A DNA stretch of 64,000 bases. Source: Dyella_B acidisoli. Its GTDB lineage: Bacteria > Pseudomonadota > Gammaproteobacteria > Xanthomonadales > Rhodanobacteraceae. The stretch lies in assembly GCF_049532895.1 (NCBI RefSeq), contig NZ_CP064031.1:4526001-4590000 (forward strand), written 5' to 3'. Below the pieces are notes generated by a model, which was not told the origin of the DNA, ran no database searches, and was given only the letters and a program-made list of their open reading frames with translations. Shown in pieces: positions 1-7,863 of the stretch; position 1 is the stretch's first letter, and each line of letters opens with the position of its first letter. A program made the position numbers and the translations under genes.

Positions 1-50
1 CCAAATGCTGTCCAAACCCATGAGAACCTCGTTGCGGAGTCCTGCCATCT

Positions 51-72
51 GCGCCTGCGGGAGTGCAGGCGC
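51..72 (-). terminator. Stem-loop downstream of the SYLF gene
   Basis: An 8-bp perfect stem (gcgcctgc / gcaggcgc) with a 6-nt loop lies about 40 nt past the stop codon of the minus-strand SYLF gene. There is no following T-run on either strand, so it is not a canonical intrinsic terminator. It could stabilise the 3' end or assist Rho-dependent termination. Confidence 0.3.
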
Positions 73-110
73 CGGCCTTCCGTAATGTGAAGGGCGCGCG
101 TCGCGCAGTC

Positions 111-797
111 CTACTTCGAAGTGTACTCCTCCAGGGCGTCACGGAAATGCACGACCGCCGCCGGAACGTTACCTACCCCGCCTTCGAAGATGCGCCGCGG
201 GGTGATGCCCTGGCCATAGACCTGTGCGTTGGCGTCGTAGTCGATCTTGATCACCGAACCATCCAGCGCCACGCCTGCAAACAGGCCGCGGGCGCGCGAA
301 TAGGAGTAGATCTCCGCCTTCAGCTGCTGGTCCGTGGCGGCCGATGCTGTGCGGCCTACCGGACCCGCTGCCGCGGAGGCATCCGCGCCTAGCGTGAACT
401 TGCCGTTGACGATGTTATCCACGCCGCGCTGCGTGCGGAACACCAGCACCACATCGGTCTTGGACACGCCGATCTGGAAACCCACGCTGCCACCGCCAAA
501 GGAGATGAAGCTGGGATTGGACCAGGTGCCGTCCGGATTCTTCACCGAGATCAGACCTTCGCCGCGACGGCCGCCGAATACGAAGCCGACCTTCAGCACG
601 TCGGGAATGACGGCGATGGCGCGGGCATTGCGCAGCAGATCGGTCGGGATGGATTTGTCTGGTGCCTGCTCGATCTCGTTGAGCACGCGCACGGCACTTT
701 GTGCGCGCTGGTCCGGCGTATCGTCCGCAGCATGCGCGGCAACCGCAGGCAGCAGCGCAAGGGCAACAAACGATAGACGACGCAGTACTTTGAACAT
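111..797 (-). CDS. Secreted SYLF/YSC84-type lipid-binding protein
   Basis: A 228-residue protein. Residues 1-23 (MFKVLRR... to AHA) form a Sec signal peptide, so the mature protein is expected in the periplasm. The central segment around residues 57-77 contains VIPDVLKVGFVFGGRRGEG, the hallmark of the SYLF domain (YSC84 family), which binds phosphoinositides in eukaryotes; the bacterial role is not established. The start at 797 is chosen over the upstream in-frame codon at 863 because GGAG sits 8-9 nt upstream and the signal peptide begins there. It stands alone and is divergent from hemH. A palindromic repeat fills the shared upstream region. Confidence 0.85.
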   Translation of the reverse strand: MFKVLRRLSFVALALLPAVAAHAADDTPDQRAQSAVRVLNEIEQAPDKSIPTDLLRNARAIAVIPDVLKVGFVFGGRRGEGLISVKNPDGTWSNPSFISFGGGSVGFQIGVSKTDVVLVFRTQRGVDNIVNGKFTLGADASAAAGPVGRTASAATDQQLKAEIYSYSRARGLFAGVALDGSVIKIDYDANAQVYGQGITPRRIFEGGVGNVPAAVVHFRDALEEYTSK

Positions 798-864
798 GGG
801 CAGCTCCGGATTCTGATAACTGGATCGTGATCGGGGCGATGATACCGGCTTCGCACGAAACACT

Positions 865-1027
865 AGAGCCTATTTACGATTCCTGTGTGGTTCGCGTTGT
901 GCTTGAGCGGTTGTCAGGTGGTGGCGCGTGGCGCAGCGCCAGACTGCCTGTCTGGTCAAGCCGCGCGCCGCCGCATGGCGACCGCTCAAGCGCAACGCGG
1001 GCTGCGCAGGGATCGTAAACAGGCTCT
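865..1027. repeat. Nested inverted-repeat element, copy 1
   Basis: The outer arms (865-885 and 1007-1027) are 21-nt inverted repeats with two mismatches. The inner arms gcttgagcggt (901-911) and accgctcaagc (981-991) are perfect. The 37-nt right inner part (971-1007) recurs with two mismatches at 54121-54157, inside a second element with the same nested architecture. Both copies lie in a gap between divergent genes, here SYLF and hemH. Confidence 0.75.
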
Positions 1028-1068
1028 TGTGGCAGACTGGATCGGCTATTCCGCCGCTATCGCCTTCG

Positions 1069-2124
1069 ATGCCACGCAGCCACTATACCGGCCTTGCCGG
1101 CCCATCCTACGACCAACCTGCCCAGGCTGGCGTATTACTTGTGAACCTCGGCACACCGGACGCCCCCACGGCACGCGCGCTGCGACCGTATCTGGCCGAA
1201 TTTCTGGGCGACCCACGCGTCATCGAATATCCGCGCTGGCTGTGGTGGCTGATTTTGCATGGTGTGATCCTGCGCATTCGACCAGCACGCTCCGCGCATG
1301 CTTACGCACGGATCTGGACGCCGGAAGGTTCGCCGCTACGAGCGGGTTCGGAAAAGCTCGCCGCCGCTTTACAGGTCAAGTTGCGTCAGCTCGCACAGGG
1401 CCCGATCCGGGTGAGATTGGCCATGCGTTATGGCGAACCATCGGTACGCAAGCAAATCGAGCAGATGCAGCGCGATGGGGTACGCCGTCTGCTGGTGCTG
1501 CCGCTGTATCCGCAATATTCGGGCACATCGACCGGCTCGGTGATCGATGCAGTGGCTGACACAATCAAGCAGCTGCGCTGGCCGCCGGAACTGCGCATCG
1601 TCAACGATTACCATGACGACGACGGCCACATCGAAGCGCTTGCGCAATCTATCGAACGCTGGTGGGCCCAGCACGGCCGCGGTGACAAGCTGCTGCTGTC
1701 GTTTCATGGCATTCCGCAGCGTTACGTCGATGCCGGCGACCCCTATTTCCACCAGTGCAATGCCACCGCACAAAGCTTGCGCAAGCGGCTCGGACTGGAT
1801 GAATCGCAGCTCGTTCTGAGCTTTCAGTCACGCGTAGGACGCGAGCCTTGGCTGCATCCCTACACAGACGAAACCGTGAAACGTCTCGCGCGAGAAGGCA
1901 TCAAGCGATTGGATGTTGCCTGCCCTGGCTTCGCCGTGGATTGCTTGGAAACGCTGGAGGAAATCGCCATGCAGAACAGCGAGTTCTTCACCGCGGCCGG
2001 CGGCGAGGCGTTGCGTTACATCCCAGCGCTCAATGACAGCGACGAACAGGTGGGCAGCCTGGCATCCCTGGTGTTGCGCCACGCCCAGGGATGGCCCGAA
2101 TTTTTGCCAGGCGGGAAGACCTGA
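1069..2124 (+). CDS. hemH: Ferrochelatase
   Basis: Inserts Fe2+ into protoporphyrin IX, the last step of protoheme synthesis. The 351-residue length is normal for the family. Visible family features are the N-terminal VLLVNLGTPD (22-31), LPLYPQYSGTSTGS (144-157), the catalytic histidine in LSFHGIP (H213) and the conserved acidic residue in CPGFAVDCLETLEE (E294). The start at 1069 gives a typical N-terminus; an in-frame extension to 928 would run through the palindromic repeat and is rejected. No strong ribosome binding site is visible. The stop codon overlaps the next start by one base (TGATG), so the hydrolase downstream is probably co-transcribed. Confidence 0.95.
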   Translation: MPRSHYTGLAGPSYDQPAQAGVLLVNLGTPDAPTARALRPYLAEFLGDPRVIEYPRWLWWLILHGVILRIRPARSAHAYARIWTPEGSPLRAGSEKLAAALQVKLRQLAQGPIRVRLAMRYGEPSVRKQIEQMQRDGVRRLLVLPLYPQYSGTSTGSVIDAVADTIKQLRWPPELRIVNDYHDDDGHIEALAQSIERWWAQHGRGDKLLLSFHGIPQRYVDAGDPYFHQCNATAQSLRKRLGLDESQLVLSFQSRVGREPWLHPYTDETVKRLAREGIKRLDVACPGFAVDCLETLEEIAMQNSEFFTAAGGEALRYIPALNDSDEQVGSLASLVLRHAQGWPEFLPGGKT

Positions 2125-2984
2125 TGAAGGCACACGCTCCGATAGAGCAACGCATTACTCTTTCCCATCACCTTGCGCTTACCGCGCAGATCTGGGGCGC
2201 AGCCGATGCGCCGCCACTGCTGGCCTTGCATGGCTGGCTCGACAACGCTGGCAGCTTCGCTCTTCTCGCGCCGAAGCTGGCCGAGCGATTCCGCTTCATC
2301 GCGCTGGAATTGCCTGGCCACGGGCATTCCAGTCATTTGCCGGCAGGCATCAGCTATCACTTCGTCGATTACGTCAGCGCGGTGATCAATGCAGCCGATG
2401 CACTGGGACTTGAGCGCTACACCTTGCTCGGCCATTCGCTGGGCGCGGGGATCGCCTCGCTGGCGGCAGCTGCCACGCCGCAACGCATCGACCGCCTGTT
2501 TCTGATCGAAGGGCTCGGCCCATTGGGCGACGATGGCTCCCATACCTTGCAGCGCTTTCGCGATGCCTACACCGCACCAGCCACGAGCGGCAAATCGCTG
2601 CGAGTGTTTACGAGCGTGGAGCAAGCGATCAGCGCACGCACCGTGGCCAGCGGTCTGCGTACAGATCTGGCGCGTCCCATCGTGGAGCGCGGCATTGCTG
2701 CAGTCGATGGCGTCTATCGCTGGCGCAGCGATTCGCGCCTGACGCGACCTAGCGCAGTGCGCCTGGCAGAAGCGCAGATCCGAGCACTTATCGCCGGCAT
2801 CGAAGCACCTACTGCACTCTTGCTATCCAGACCGGTTACGCCGTATCTGCCAAGCGCGATGATGGAAGTACGTGCACAGCAAGTACCACGTATCGTCACG
2901 TCATACATGGATGGCGGACATCATCTGCATCTGGAGCGTCCGGACGACGTGGCCGCATGGCTGCTCGAGCAATCGTTGGGTTAG
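2124..2984 (+). CDS. Alpha/beta hydrolase
   Basis: A 286-residue alpha/beta-hydrolase-fold protein. It has the oxyanion HGW motif (residues 36-38), a GHGHS segment, the nucleophile elbow GHSLG with Ser105, and the likely catalytic histidine in GGHHLH near residue 267. Substrate unknown; the family includes esterases and haloalkane-dehalogenase-like enzymes. Translationally coupled to hemH by a one-base overlap, with GGGAAG upstream of the start. The final codons and the TAG stop (2982-2984) lie inside the left arm of a palindromic repeat, so the C-terminal Leu-Gly-stop is encoded by repeat DNA. Confidence 0.88.
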   Translation: MKAHAPIEQRITLSHHLALTAQIWGAADAPPLLALHGWLDNAGSFALLAPKLAERFRFIALELPGHGHSSHLPAGISYHFVDYVSAVINAADALGLERYTLLGHSLGAGIASLAAAATPQRIDRLFLIEGLGPLGDDGSHTLQRFRDAYTAPATSGKSLRVFTSVEQAISARTVASGLRTDLARPIVERGIAAVDGVYRWRSDSRLTRPSAVRLAEAQIRALIAGIEAPTALLLSRPVTPYLPSAMMEVRAQQVPRIVTSYMDGGHHLHLERPDDVAAWLLEQSLG

Positions 2985-3047
2985 CGCAGCGTAACCCAAC
3001 AATGCCGCCTCGAATCTGTTGGGTTACGCTGCGCCAACCCAACCTAC
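2975..3047. repeat. Palindromic repeat family A, copy 1
   Basis: Two 26-nt arms (2975-3000 and 3018-3043), each internally palindromic and complementary to each other apart from one mismatch, with a 17-nt spacer. They are built on the unit gttgggtta...taacccaac. The element lies between convergent genes and overlaps the stop codon of the hydrolase. Related copies are at 39748-39785 and 55636-55720. It may also act as a bidirectional transcription end. Confidence 0.8.
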
Positions 3048-3055
3048 AACACCGT

Positions 3056-4231
3056 TTACGCTGAAATAGCCAAACGCTCCGAGCGATAGACCCACGCCGT
3101 AATCAAGATCACCAGCATCGCCACGACCACACCTGCAACCACGCAGTGCGACATCTGCATCGCCGATACAGACTCACCGCGCAGCAGGCGCATGATGCCC
3201 ACCTGCTGCCCAAGCAAAGGTATGTCATACATCCAGTCGGCAACCTTTACAGGCATGATGGACAGCAGCATGGTCGGAATGATCGGCACCATCATCAGGA
3301 TGCTTTGATAGGTCTGTGCCTCGCGATAGCTTTTCGCAAAGGCCGCCACCAGGGTTTGCAATGCAGCAAGCAGCATCACCAATGGCAGCATCATCAACAC
3401 TACCCGCCAGGCGAAGGAAAATCCCAGGTCAATGACCATGCCCAAACGCTCGGCCGGCATCAACTTGCCGGATACAGCAAATGCGGCCACGCTGATGAAC
3501 AGGCTCATCAGCGAGAACGTACCTATGGCACCAAGCTTGCCGAGCAAAATCTTCCAGCGCGCGACAGGATTGGCAAACAACGGCTCCAGCGACTGCCGCT
3601 CACGCTCACCGGCAGTCAGATCGTTCGCCAGGGACATGCCCCCTACGAGTACGGCAAGCACGAAGAAGTAAGGCAGAAATCCAAATATCACGATCGCACG
3701 GGATTGCGGCGTGGACTGGTCGCGCTCGTCAACCGATAACGGCGCCATCATGGTGGGCGAAAGACCGCGCGCCACCAGTCGCATCACCCCTTCGCGTCGG
3801 CTGTAACTTTCCAGCATGGACTTTAGCCGCCCAACCGAGCTATCGCTGTCTCTTTGCGAAGAGTCGTAGATCAATTCAACCTGGGACGTCTCGCCCTTGC
3901 GCCAAGATGTACCAAAACCCTGGGGGATGCGCAGCACCGCATCGGCGTCGCGGTTGCGTACGGCTGTTTCAGGATCGTCGATGGCCTGCAACGGCACCAA
4001 ACCTTGCTGCCTGAGTGCCGCAATCAGGTTTGGCGCATATTGCGCGCCGATCACGGGCACCTTGATGGGCTGATCAGCCTTGTTTAGCTCACGCGTAAGC
4101 GCGGTGTTCGTGACCATCATAAACAGGAACGGCCCCAGCAGTGGACCGAAGATCAGCGCACTGAGAACCGTGCGCCGATCGCGCAAATTTTCCTTTACTT
4201 CCTTGAAGAAGACGGTAAGCGTGGTTTTCAT
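3056..4231 (-). CDS. ABC-2 type exporter permease, NatB-like
   Basis: A 391-residue inner-membrane protein: an N-terminal membrane segment (about residues 20-40), a large extracytoplasmic domain (about 41-175), then five or more hydrophobic segments to the C-terminus. The loop LTAGERERQSLEPLFANPV is typical of the NatB/ABC-2 permease family (sodium or drug extrusion in characterised members). It starts inside the last codons of the ATPase gene (4-nt ATGA overlap), so the two form one exporter. Substrate not evident. Last gene of the minus-strand operon that begins at 7352. Confidence 0.87.
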   Translation of the reverse strand: MKTTLTVFFKEVKENLRDRRTVLSALIFGPLLGPFLFMMVTNTALTRELNKADQPIKVPVIGAQYAPNLIAALRQQGLVPLQAIDDPETAVRNRDADAVLRIPQGFGTSWRKGETSQVELIYDSSQRDSDSSVGRLKSMLESYSRREGVMRLVARGLSPTMMAPLSVDERDQSTPQSRAIVIFGFLPYFFVLAVLVGGMSLANDLTAGERERQSLEPLFANPVARWKILLGKLGAIGTFSLMSLFISVAAFAVSGKLMPAERLGMVIDLGFSFAWRVVLMMLPLVMLLAALQTLVAAFAKSYREAQTYQSILMMVPIIPTMLLSIMPVKVADWMYDIPLLGQQVGIMRLLRGESVSAMQMSHCVVAGVVVAMLVILITAWVYRSERLAISA

Positions 4232-4962
4232 GCCGCCAACCCCTCTTCACTGCCGATGATCTTCACGAAGGCATCCTCCAGATTGGCTTCGCCGGTTTGC
4301 GTGCGCAGCGCGTCGGGCGTGTCATCGGCCACGACGCGGCCGTGCGCAATCACCACGATGCGATCGCATAGCGCCGCCACCTCCTGCATGATGTGACTGG
4401 AGAAGAGCACGCAACGCCCTTCATCCCTCAAGCGATGCATGAACTGCCGCATGCTGCGAGTAGCCATGACGTCGAGGCCATTCGTAGGTTCGTCCAGAAT
4501 CACGTTCTTAGGATCGTGTATCAGCGCACGCGCGATGGCCGTTTTCACGCGCTGGCCTTGTGAAAAACCTTCGGTACGCCGGTCGGCGATATCCTCCATG
4601 TCCAGCGCCTTGATCAACTGTTCACGCCGTGTGCGGATCAATGATTCTTCCATGCCTTGCAGTCGCGCGAAGTAATCGATGTTTTCGCGCGCAGTAAGGC
4701 GCTTGTACAACCCACGCGCATCGGGCAACACACCGAGTCGGCGGCGCACGGCTTCGGCATCGCGTGCGACATCGATGCCATCAACCAGCACCTGCCCGTG
4801 ATTGGGCTGCATCAGTGTGTAGAGCATGCGCAAGGTGGTGGTCTTGCCAGCGCCATTCGGACCAAGCAAACCAGTGATTTCACCATCACGCGCGACGAAG
4901 CTAACGCCGTCTACGGCCTTCACTTCACCGAAATGCTTGTGCAGATCCTTCACTTCGATCAT
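4228..4962 (-). CDS. ABC exporter ATP-binding protein, NatA-like
   Basis: A 244-residue nucleotide-binding subunit with Walker A GPNGAGKT (residues 34-41), signature FSQGQ (about 136) and Walker B followed by DEPTNGLD. The FSQGQ variant of LSGGQ is usual in the NatA group. It powers the permease encoded immediately downstream. The start at 4962 is preferred over 5019 because MIEVKDLHKHFGE is the family N-terminus, GGAG lies upstream, and the ATG overlaps the stop of the hydrolase gene (ATGA). Confidence 0.9.
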   Translation of the reverse strand: MIEVKDLHKHFGEVKAVDGVSFVARDGEITGLLGPNGAGKTTTLRMLYTLMQPNHGQVLVDGIDVARDAEAVRRRLGVLPDARGLYKRLTARENIDYFARLQGMEESLIRTRREQLIKALDMEDIADRRTEGFSQGQRVKTAIARALIHDPKNVILDEPTNGLDVMATRSMRQFMHRLRDEGRCVLFSSHIMQEVAALCDRIVVIAHGRVVADDTPDALRTQTGEANLEDAFVKIIGSEEGLAA

Positions 4963-6539
4963 GGCGACGCTCCATTGAAATCGATGAATGCTGGCGTGCT
5001 GCCCAATTTGTCCAGGCACCGGGCGTCCAGCAGTTTGGGATCGGGCTTGTCGATGAACTTGCCGAGCAGCTGTGGCATGCAGCCACGACTGAGCAAAGAG
5101 TGGCCCTGGCCCTTGAAGATCAGCTGTCGTCCATCGGTGAGGCCCGGCAAAATCTGCTCGCCGTAGCGGGGTGGCGTAACCGGATCGAACTCACCGGACA
5201 GCAGCAGGATGGGCTTGTCGCTCTTCAGCGGCGCATGGAAATCAGTGGGGCGCGTGCCATGCGGCCATACTCCGCACTGCGCCTTCAGCGCATCGACCAG
5301 ATGGTTGCCGAGCATGGTGTTCTGATCCTGCGGTTGCGGTTGCAACAGATCGGCATCTTCGCTGCAGATCACGCTCATGGACATGCCGTTGTTCATGTCA
5401 CCGCTTAGATCACCGTTGAGAATCTTCGCCTGCCCCAGCAACGGACCGACGTCGCCATGTGCCGCGGCATTGATCGATAGCGGCAACAGTGCTGCGGTCT
5501 CCGGCTGATACGCAAACATGCGCACCACGCTGGCAAGCGAGAATTCGCTCAAAGGACGCTCCACGGTTTCGTACGTTTCGGGATCGCGAAAGCTGACCTT
5601 GTGGGGATTCGCGCGCAGGGCATCACGCAGCTGATAAAGCGTCTGCATGGAATCACCGAACCGTTGCTTGCATGCAGGGACGGCCGTGCAGTTGGCGAAA
5701 TTCTTCTTGAGCGCGTCATCAAGATCGCGCGCGAAATCTTGACCGAGCACCAACTGGTTGGGCACTACCGAATCCAGCACCACGCTACGCACGCTGTCCG
5801 GATAGCGCTTCAAGTATTGCTGTGCCATGCGCGTACCGTAAGACACACCGATCAGATCGAGCTGCGGCGATCCCAGTGCCTTGCGCACATCCTCAAGATC
5901 TTGTGCCGCGATGGTCGTGGTGTAGTACCGCGGATCGGCCTTCTGACGCACTTCATCAAGGCATGCGGTGACGCTCTTGCGCACCTTGTCCAGGTCCAAC
6001 GTGAATGCATTGTCTTCGGACGAAGCCTCCTCCGCATTCTTGCAACTCAGCGGATTCGAATGGCCCGTGCCGCGCTGATCCAATAGCAGCACATCGTGAT
6101 GCTTGCGTACCTCCGCAAATGCAGGAGCTAAAATCACCCATCCCTCGGTCGCGGCTTCACCGGGCCCACCCGCGAGCAGCGTCGCCATATCGGGTGCAGG
6201 CACCTGTGCATCGCTGCGTGCAATGGCCAGGTTCAGCCCAATGCGGCGGCTGTGCGGATCATCGCGATTCTCTGGCACGTCGAACGTGGTGCACCACGCC
6301 TGCGCCCGTGCGCCACTACCCGGACGGCCAAGCTCGCACGGCTTGAACGTAAGCGTTCCGCGCTGCCATGTGCGCGCAGGCTGCGATGGTTCCTTCGTCT
6401 CGGTCTGCGTGGTGATAGGTGCTGAGTCCGCCGAAGACGTGGCGGCAGGCTCCTCATGATGCCAATGCTGATAAGCCAGCACGCCCACTGCCGCTGCTGC
6501 AACAACGATGCGAAAAACAGTTCTCGCCTTCAAGGCCAT
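4959..6539 (-). CDS. TAP-like alpha/beta hydrolase (exported or membrane-anchored peptidase-like)
   Basis: A 526-residue protein with an N-terminal hydrophobic segment (about residues 8-23) serving as uncleaved anchor or signal. Family features are oxyanion GGPG (124-127), DQRGTGHS, nucleophile elbow GVSYG (Ser233), a late Asp in SGEFDPVTPP and His in GQGHS. This is the tripeptidyl-aminopeptidase-like C-terminal arrangement (prolyl aminopeptidase/SlpD class). The start at 6539 follows GAGGGAGAC, which overlaps the stop of the XRE gene. Its place between a regulator and an ABC exporter suggests an envelope or peptide-processing task; this is inference. Confidence 0.87.
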   Translation of the reverse strand: MALKARTVFRIVVAAAAVGVLAYQHWHHEEPAATSSADSAPITTQTETKEPSQPARTWQRGTLTFKPCELGRPGSGARAQAWCTTFDVPENRDDPHSRRIGLNLAIARSDAQVPAPDMATLLAGGPGEAATEGWVILAPAFAEVRKHHDVLLLDQRGTGHSNPLSCKNAEEASSEDNAFTLDLDKVRKSVTACLDEVRQKADPRYYTTTIAAQDLEDVRKALGSPQLDLIGVSYGTRMAQQYLKRYPDSVRSVVLDSVVPNQLVLGQDFARDLDDALKKNFANCTAVPACKQRFGDSMQTLYQLRDALRANPHKVSFRDPETYETVERPLSEFSLASVVRMFAYQPETAALLPLSINAAAHGDVGPLLGQAKILNGDLSGDMNNGMSMSVICSEDADLLQPQPQDQNTMLGNHLVDALKAQCGVWPHGTRPTDFHAPLKSDKPILLLSGEFDPVTPPRYGEQILPGLTDGRQLIFKGQGHSLLSRGCMPQLLGKFIDKPDPKLLDARCLDKLGSTPAFIDFNGASP

Positions 6540-6546
6540 GTCTCCC

Positions 6547-6744
6547 TCACTCCTCTTCGGGCACAAAAATCATTTCGATCGGCATGCCGAACAGGCGTGC
6601 GACCTTGAACGCCAGCGGTAGACTCGGATCGTATTTTCCGGTCTCGATGGCATTGATGGTTTGTCGCGATACATCCAGCTTCTGCGCGAGCTCGGCCTGC
6701 GACCAGCCGCGCTCGGTGCGCAAATCACGCACAAGGTTATTCAT
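6547..6744 (-). CDS. Small XRE-family transcriptional regulator
   Basis: A 65-residue protein that is essentially one helix-turn-helix domain, with LAQKLDVSRQTINAIETGKY at about residues 20-39. This matches the compact YozG/Cro-like regulators often paired with a membrane protein. The start at 6744 is used rather than an in-frame start at 6807 inside the upstream gene. It lies 5 nt after the membrane-protein stop and 7 nt before the hydrolase start. It is the obvious candidate to bind the palindromic operator at 7462-7481. Confidence 0.9.
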   Translation of the reverse strand: MNNLVRDLRTERGWSQAELAQKLDVSRQTINAIETGKYDPSLPLAFKVARLFGMPIEMIFVPEEE

Positions 6745-6749
6745 GACGA

Positions 6750-7352
6750 TTATTCGCTGCGATATTTGCGCTTGTACCAATGCACGGCCATAAACAGGAG
6801 ACCGCATACGATGAAGGCACCGCCGGTTCCATACACGAATCCCAGTTCACGTTCGTTTACATGGCCCGTAAGCGGCACGCCAGCGAAAAGCAGGACGACG
6901 CCAAACAGCATCAAGAACACGTACGGCTTGATGCTGAGCTCCTCGTCGCAATACATGCTTCCTCCGTAACTGCGTATCAGTCGCCAGCGCACCAAGCCGT
7001 AGCAGAACACCATCGCCGGATACACCCAGAGCAAGCTCGATCCATCCAGTTTCACCACACCTGCGGTAACCAGAAAACCCGCCACGAATGTCAGCGCGCT
7101 GACCACCGCCGTCGCCGTACTTAACGCAACCAAATGTGTGTGACGCTCCAGTTCATCGCTGTTGCGGATGAGCCGCGCCATTTGAGCGATGACGTAGAGC
7201 ACCGGCACCGTGGGCGCCACCGCCAGCAGAACCTTGAGCGGCAAGCTCGTCGTCTTGCTCACCAGCGGCCAGACGAACATGATGAAAACGGTATAGATCG
7301 CCATCGCGATCAACACTCGCGGCTGGTATTGCTTCAATGAAAACCGAGGCAT
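6750..7352 (-). CDS. Six-helix integral membrane protein, function unknown
   Basis: A 200-residue protein with about six hydrophobic segments (near residues 12-30, 40-58, 72-98, 104-120, 143-160, 170-190). A conserved-looking cytoplasmic stretch RNSDELERHTHL precedes the third segment. Proteins of this type are commonly encoded just upstream of a small XRE regulator; the partner relationship is known only from context. GGGAGAG precedes the ATG. First gene of a five-gene operon, read from the promoter at about 7482-7510. Confidence 0.75.
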   Translation of the reverse strand: MPRFSLKQYQPRVLIAMAIYTVFIMFVWPLVSKTTSLPLKVLLAVAPTVPVLYVIAQMARLIRNSDELERHTHLVALSTATAVVSALTFVAGFLVTAGVVKLDGSSLLWVYPAMVFCYGLVRWRLIRSYGGSMYCDEELSIKPYVFLMLFGVVLLFAGVPLTGHVNERELGFVYGTGGAFIVCGLLFMAVHWYKRKYRSE

Positions 7353-7461
7353 GGCCGCTCTCCCTCAAGCTGCCACTCGGCGCAACGGCCAAGTACGAGC
7401 GACAGGACCCCGACCGAAAAGAATCTCGCTGTAACGGCGCATCATCCACTTCCCCTAATGC

Positions 7462-7522
7462 ATGTAAAGCACGCTTTACATAGCCTAGGCACACACCAGG
7501 GCTATGTCAAGGGTGCTTTACA
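7462..7522 (-). promoter_or_regulatory. Promoter with palindromic operator for the XRE operon
   Basis: On the minus strand a -35 TTGACA (7510-7505) and a -10 TAGGCT (7487-7482) are separated by 17 nt. A 20-bp palindrome atgtaaagc-ac-gctttacat (7462-7481) begins directly at the -10, covering the expected start site. A further half-site TGTAAAGCACC (7522-7512) lies immediately upstream of the -35. This is a repressor-style layout, most simply autoregulation by the XRE protein of the operon. The rest of the gap to 7715 shows only a small gacac/gtgtc inverted repeat near 7562 and no gene. Confidence 0.65.
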
Positions 7523-7715
7523 AGTTCGCCGTAATTTCCGCGTGGGTCGCGTAGTCCTGTTGACACCCCGTGTCACTTTTTGACCAAGCCCCTGCCAATC
7601 AGGAGATGCAGTTCACATTTTTTCCTGACAGCCCGTAGGAAAAAGCCGCGAAATGTGTAAGGCATGTGTAGGAAATCAGCCGGTTTTCCCGGACAATGTG
7701 ATAGGGGTCACGCTT

Positions 7716-7731
7716 TGGCTTGATTGTTGCT
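7716..7731 (+). promoter_or_regulatory. Possible sigma-54 promoter of the fimbrial operon
   Basis: The string tggcttgattgttgct has GG and GC separated by exactly 10 nt, the -24/-12 arrangement of sigma-54 promoters (consensus TGGCAC-N5-TTGC). It would start transcription near 7742 and leave a leader of about 120 nt before the pilin gene. The leader holds a GC-rich inverted segment near 7765-7785 and a T-run near 7797. Two consensus positions differ, so this is a candidate only. Confidence 0.35.
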
Positions 7732-7863
7732 GAGTCCACACGAGGCGTGGGCCTGCCCGTGAGGGGGCGGGAAAACGCCCGGCCCACCGTAAGCGCTTTT
7801 TTTACCGAAACGCTGCACCTAGTCCTACACACGCAACTCAAACAATACCCAGGAAAAATTGCA

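Noticed and set aside
928..1068. N-terminal extension of ferrochelatase
   Set aside because: The extension is encoded by the palindromic repeat and is absent from the family; the start at 1069 gives the normal N-terminus.
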